This document shows, piece after piece, positions 62,065-64,000 of a stretch of DNA of 64,000 nucleotides; position 1 is the stretch's first letter, and every line of letters begins with the position of its first letter. The stretch spans positions 434,001 to 498,000 of the forward strand of contig NZ_JABBNU010000001.1 of NCBI RefSeq assembly GCF_012926615.1. The letters run 5' to 3'. The stretch comes from Marinigracilibium pacificum. Its GTDB lineage: Bacteria; Bacteroidota; Bacteroidia; Cytophagales; Cyclobacteriaceae. The notes under the pieces are model-generated. The model searched no databases and had not been told where the DNA came from. It saw only the letters and a list, made by a program, of their open reading frames with translations. A program made the position numbers and the translations under genes.

Positions 62065-64000
62065 ATGATATTGAAAGAAGGTATATACAAGTTTATGTTG
62101 GTAGGTGTGGCATCGTTTTTATTAACCTTGCCTTCTATTGAAGCTCAAAACTCAGTAAATAGTGTCTTGAAAGACGCCAAAAGATATATGGATGGAGGAA
62201 GTTATGATCTTGCTTCAGATTTGTTGAGTTATGCTGATTCGGTTGCAGAACCTAATGCTGATATAAAGTTTTATCTGGGAAAAAGTTATTTTCTGGATGA
62301 AAAAAGGCAAAAAGCGAATAAGGCATTTACTGAGTTAGTGGAAATGGGTGTCCCTGAAAACTATAATGCCGAAGTGAATTTTTATCTGGGGAGAATAAAT
62401 CATTTCAATTACAATTTTGATACAGCGATATATTATTACAATCAATACATAAATCTGGCATCTAGCCCTGGATCTCCTGGATATAATGAAGACCTCGTTG
62501 AAGGAGGTGTTCAAAAATTTATCAGGGAGAGTTTGGTAGCAAAAGATCTTTATGAAAATAAGTTGACTCTGGATATTGAAAATGCAGGTAGTGCAATCAA
62601 TTCTGAGTTTGCTGAATATGTACCTGTGCCTACTGCTGATGAATTAGAAATGTACTTTACCTCTCGTCGTGAAGGTGCATCAGGAGGAAAAAGAGATGTT
62701 GACGGAAGGTTTTTCGAAGATATTTATGTAGTTAGTCGAAGATCAGTTAATGAGCCCTGGTCACAGGCCAAACAGTTACCATCGCCAGTTAATACAAAAG
62801 GACATGATGCTAATGTTGGTTTAAGTTTTGATGGAAAGAAACTGATAATTTATAAGCCTGAAAATGGTGGTGATTTATTTTATTGTGAAAAACTTGGAGA
62901 AGATCAGTGGTCTGAACCAGTTCCATTAGAGGGGATAAATTCTTCGCATTGGGAAGCCAGTGCCTGTTTCACTAAAAATGGTGAATATATCTATTTTAGT
63001 TCTGATCGTCCGGGAGGGTTTGGTGGAAGTGATATTTATCGAGCCAGAAGATTAAGCAATGGTAAGTGGGGTAATATTCAAAACCTCGGACCGATGATCA
63101 ATTCAAGTCTTGATGAAGATGCTCCTTACATGTATGTTGATAATGAAACATTGTTTTTCAGTTCAAAAGGGCATACTGGAATGGGAGGCTTTGACATTTA
63201 CAGTACTACTTATGACCCTGAAGCTGATACCTGGTCTCCACCTAGAAATATTGGCTTTCCGGTGAATACTCCTGATGACGACATATATTTTAATCTGGCA
63301 GCAGGTGGAGCGAGAGGGTATTTTTCAAGTTTCAGAAAAGATGGCTATGGCGAGAAGGATATTTATGTACTGAGCAGACCAAATCAGGAAATGGATAAGT
63401 TCATGATGAAGTTAAAGTTTAGTGATAGAGTATCCCAAAAAACTGTTCCGGGAAGCATAATGGTTACAGATCCGGGTGAAGATGTTATTGCAGTATACAG
63501 GTCTAAGGATGTTTTTGGTCAGACATACGAAATACCTCTTACTTTCAATGAAAAATATGCGCTGACCGTTCAGGCGGAGGGATATTATACCTTGTATGAA
63601 AAATTTGAAGTTGATCAAAGGCCAGATCTTTTTCAGATAGTAATGGGAGTTCCAATGCTTGAAGATCTTAGTATTCTTTATGATGCTTCTGGTGATGAGA
63701 TATTAAAAGATTCATTGATTATTAATGATGGTGAAGTTGTTTCTCTTGCAGCGATGACTGCAACAAATAGCCGGGTTAGGAAGAAGACTGAGAATATTGG
63801 GTATGTTTATTTTGCTTTTAATGATATTCAACCTGTAGATTCGTCAATGTCAGAGATCAAGAAGGTTAGTTATTTCATGAATGAAAATGCGAGTTCTACT
63901 GTTACAATCGTGGGATATACTGATGATGTAGGTTCCGAATCAGCAAATCAGCTCCTTTCCGTAAAACGAGCTGATCAGGTAGCAAAAATTCTTGAAGCTT
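62065..64000 (+). CDS. OmpA-family protein with TPR and PD40 repeats (partial)
   Basis: 645 residues visible, cut by the window end. Signal peptide (cleavage near SIEAQ), TPR-like helices (to about 180), then PD40 propeller blades: EMYFTSRREGASGG, LIIYKPENGGDLFY, YIYFSSDRPGGFGGSDIYRA, TLFFSSKGHTGMGGFDIYST and RGYFSSFRKDGYGEKDIYV, and the start of an OmpA domain (YVYFAFNDIQPVDSS and GYTDDVGSESANQLLSVKRA). Envelope location and peptidoglycan binding expected, PorE-like. A paralogue by architecture of the gene at 32.7 kb. Confidence 0.88.
   Translation, partial: MILKEGIYKFMLVGVASFLLTLPSIEAQNSVNSVLKDAKRYMDGGSYDLASDLLSYADSVAEPNADIKFYLGKSYFLDEKRQKANKAFTELVEMGVPENYNAEVNFYLGRINHFNYNFDTAIYYYNQYINLASSPGSPGYNEDLVEGGVQKFIRESLVAKDLYENKLTLDIENAGSAINSEFAEYVPVPTADELEMYFTSRREGASGGKRDVDGRFFEDIYVVSRRSVNEPWSQAKQLPSPVNTKGHDANVGLSFDGKKLIIYKPENGGDLFYCEKLGEDQWSEPVPLEGINSSHWEASACFTKNGEYIYFSSDRPGGFGGSDIYRARRLSNGKWGNIQNLGPMINSSLDEDAPYMYVDNETLFFSSKGHTGMGGFDIYSTTYDPEADTWSPPRNIGFPVNTPDDDIYFNLAAGGARGYFSSFRKDGYGEKDIYVLSRPNQEMDKFMMKLKFSDRVSQKTVPGSIMVTDPGEDVIAVYRSKDVFGQTYEIPLTFNEKYALTVQAEGYYTLYEKFEVDQRPDLFQIVMGVPMLEDLSILYDASGDEILKDSLIINDGEVVSLAAMTATNSRVRKKTENIGYVYFAFNDIQPVDSSMSEIKKVSYFMNENASSTVTIVGYTDDVGSESANQLLSVKRADQVAKILEA

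Noticed and set aside
1-64000. CRISPR arrays, insertion sequences, prophage genes, defence islands
   Set aside because: No direct-repeat arrays, transposases, integrases or phage structural genes were seen; the HNH gene is the only mobile-type domain.

Overview
The window is AT-rich, densely packed chromosomal DNA from a member of the Bacteroidota, most likely a gliding or formerly gliding marine Cytophagales-type bacterium; genus is not resolved. The evidence is a PorP/SprF gene followed by gldK-gldL-gldM-gldN (the type IX secretion system, T9SS, core and motor), a separate sprE/porW lipoprotein gene, secreted proteins with T9SS-type or FlgD-like C-termini, OmpA/PD40/TPR envelope proteins, DUF4271, and promoters of the Bacteroidota form TTTG-19-TAnnTTTG (the clearest lies upstream of the tRNA-Phe). 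Almost no gene has a Shine-Dalgarno sequence, and several genes must start at TTG.

Layout. 1-5.3 kb: partial hemW (minus), then an Omp85-type outer membrane protein, a WecA/MraY-family glycosyl-phosphate transferase, DUF4271 and hemD. 5.4-11 kb: porP, gldKLMN. 11-17.7 kb (minus): sprE/porW, a class A penicillin-binding protein and uvrC in one tight operon. 17.9-24.9 kb: M23 peptidase, bactofilin, atpZ-like and membrane protein genes, then atpBEFHAG; atpD and atpC are not here. 24.9-30.3 kb: a UbiA-like membrane protein, a methyltransferase, an AlkB-type di-iron hydroxylase, a HEAT-repeat cyclophilin lipoprotein and an alpha/beta hydrolase. 30.3-38.8 kb (minus): YpdA-like reductase, purM, an OmpA/PD40 protein, small conserved proteins, a secreted protein with four cysteine repeats, and murF. 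38.8-52.1 kb: secreted FG-GAP and lamin-tail proteins (plus), and on minus an HNH protein, a 481-residue conserved unknown, an omega-amidase, a TPR protein with an orphan phospho-acceptor helix, a THUMP-like methyltransferase, asd and an isoaspartyl peptidase. 52.2-56.1 kb: DksA-like, scpB, rluB-type, sirC-type, and a 7-TM histidine kinase. 56.1-64 kb: tRNA-Phe, a membrane FeS/HdrB-like pair, pdeM and its Lhr-like helicase (minus), and a second OmpA/PD40 gene cut by the right edge.

The strongest theme is envelope building and secretion: T9SS core, motor and SprE, peptidoglycan synthesis (PBP1A, MurF, M23-bactofilin, WecA) and probable T9SS cargo. Most of the rest is housekeeping. I found no CRISPR array, prophage, insertion sequence or clear defence island. 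The least explained items are the UbiA-like/methyltransferase/AlkB-like cluster, the sixteen-cysteine repeat protein, the 481-residue conserved protein and the orphan histidine-kinase phospho-acceptor protein.
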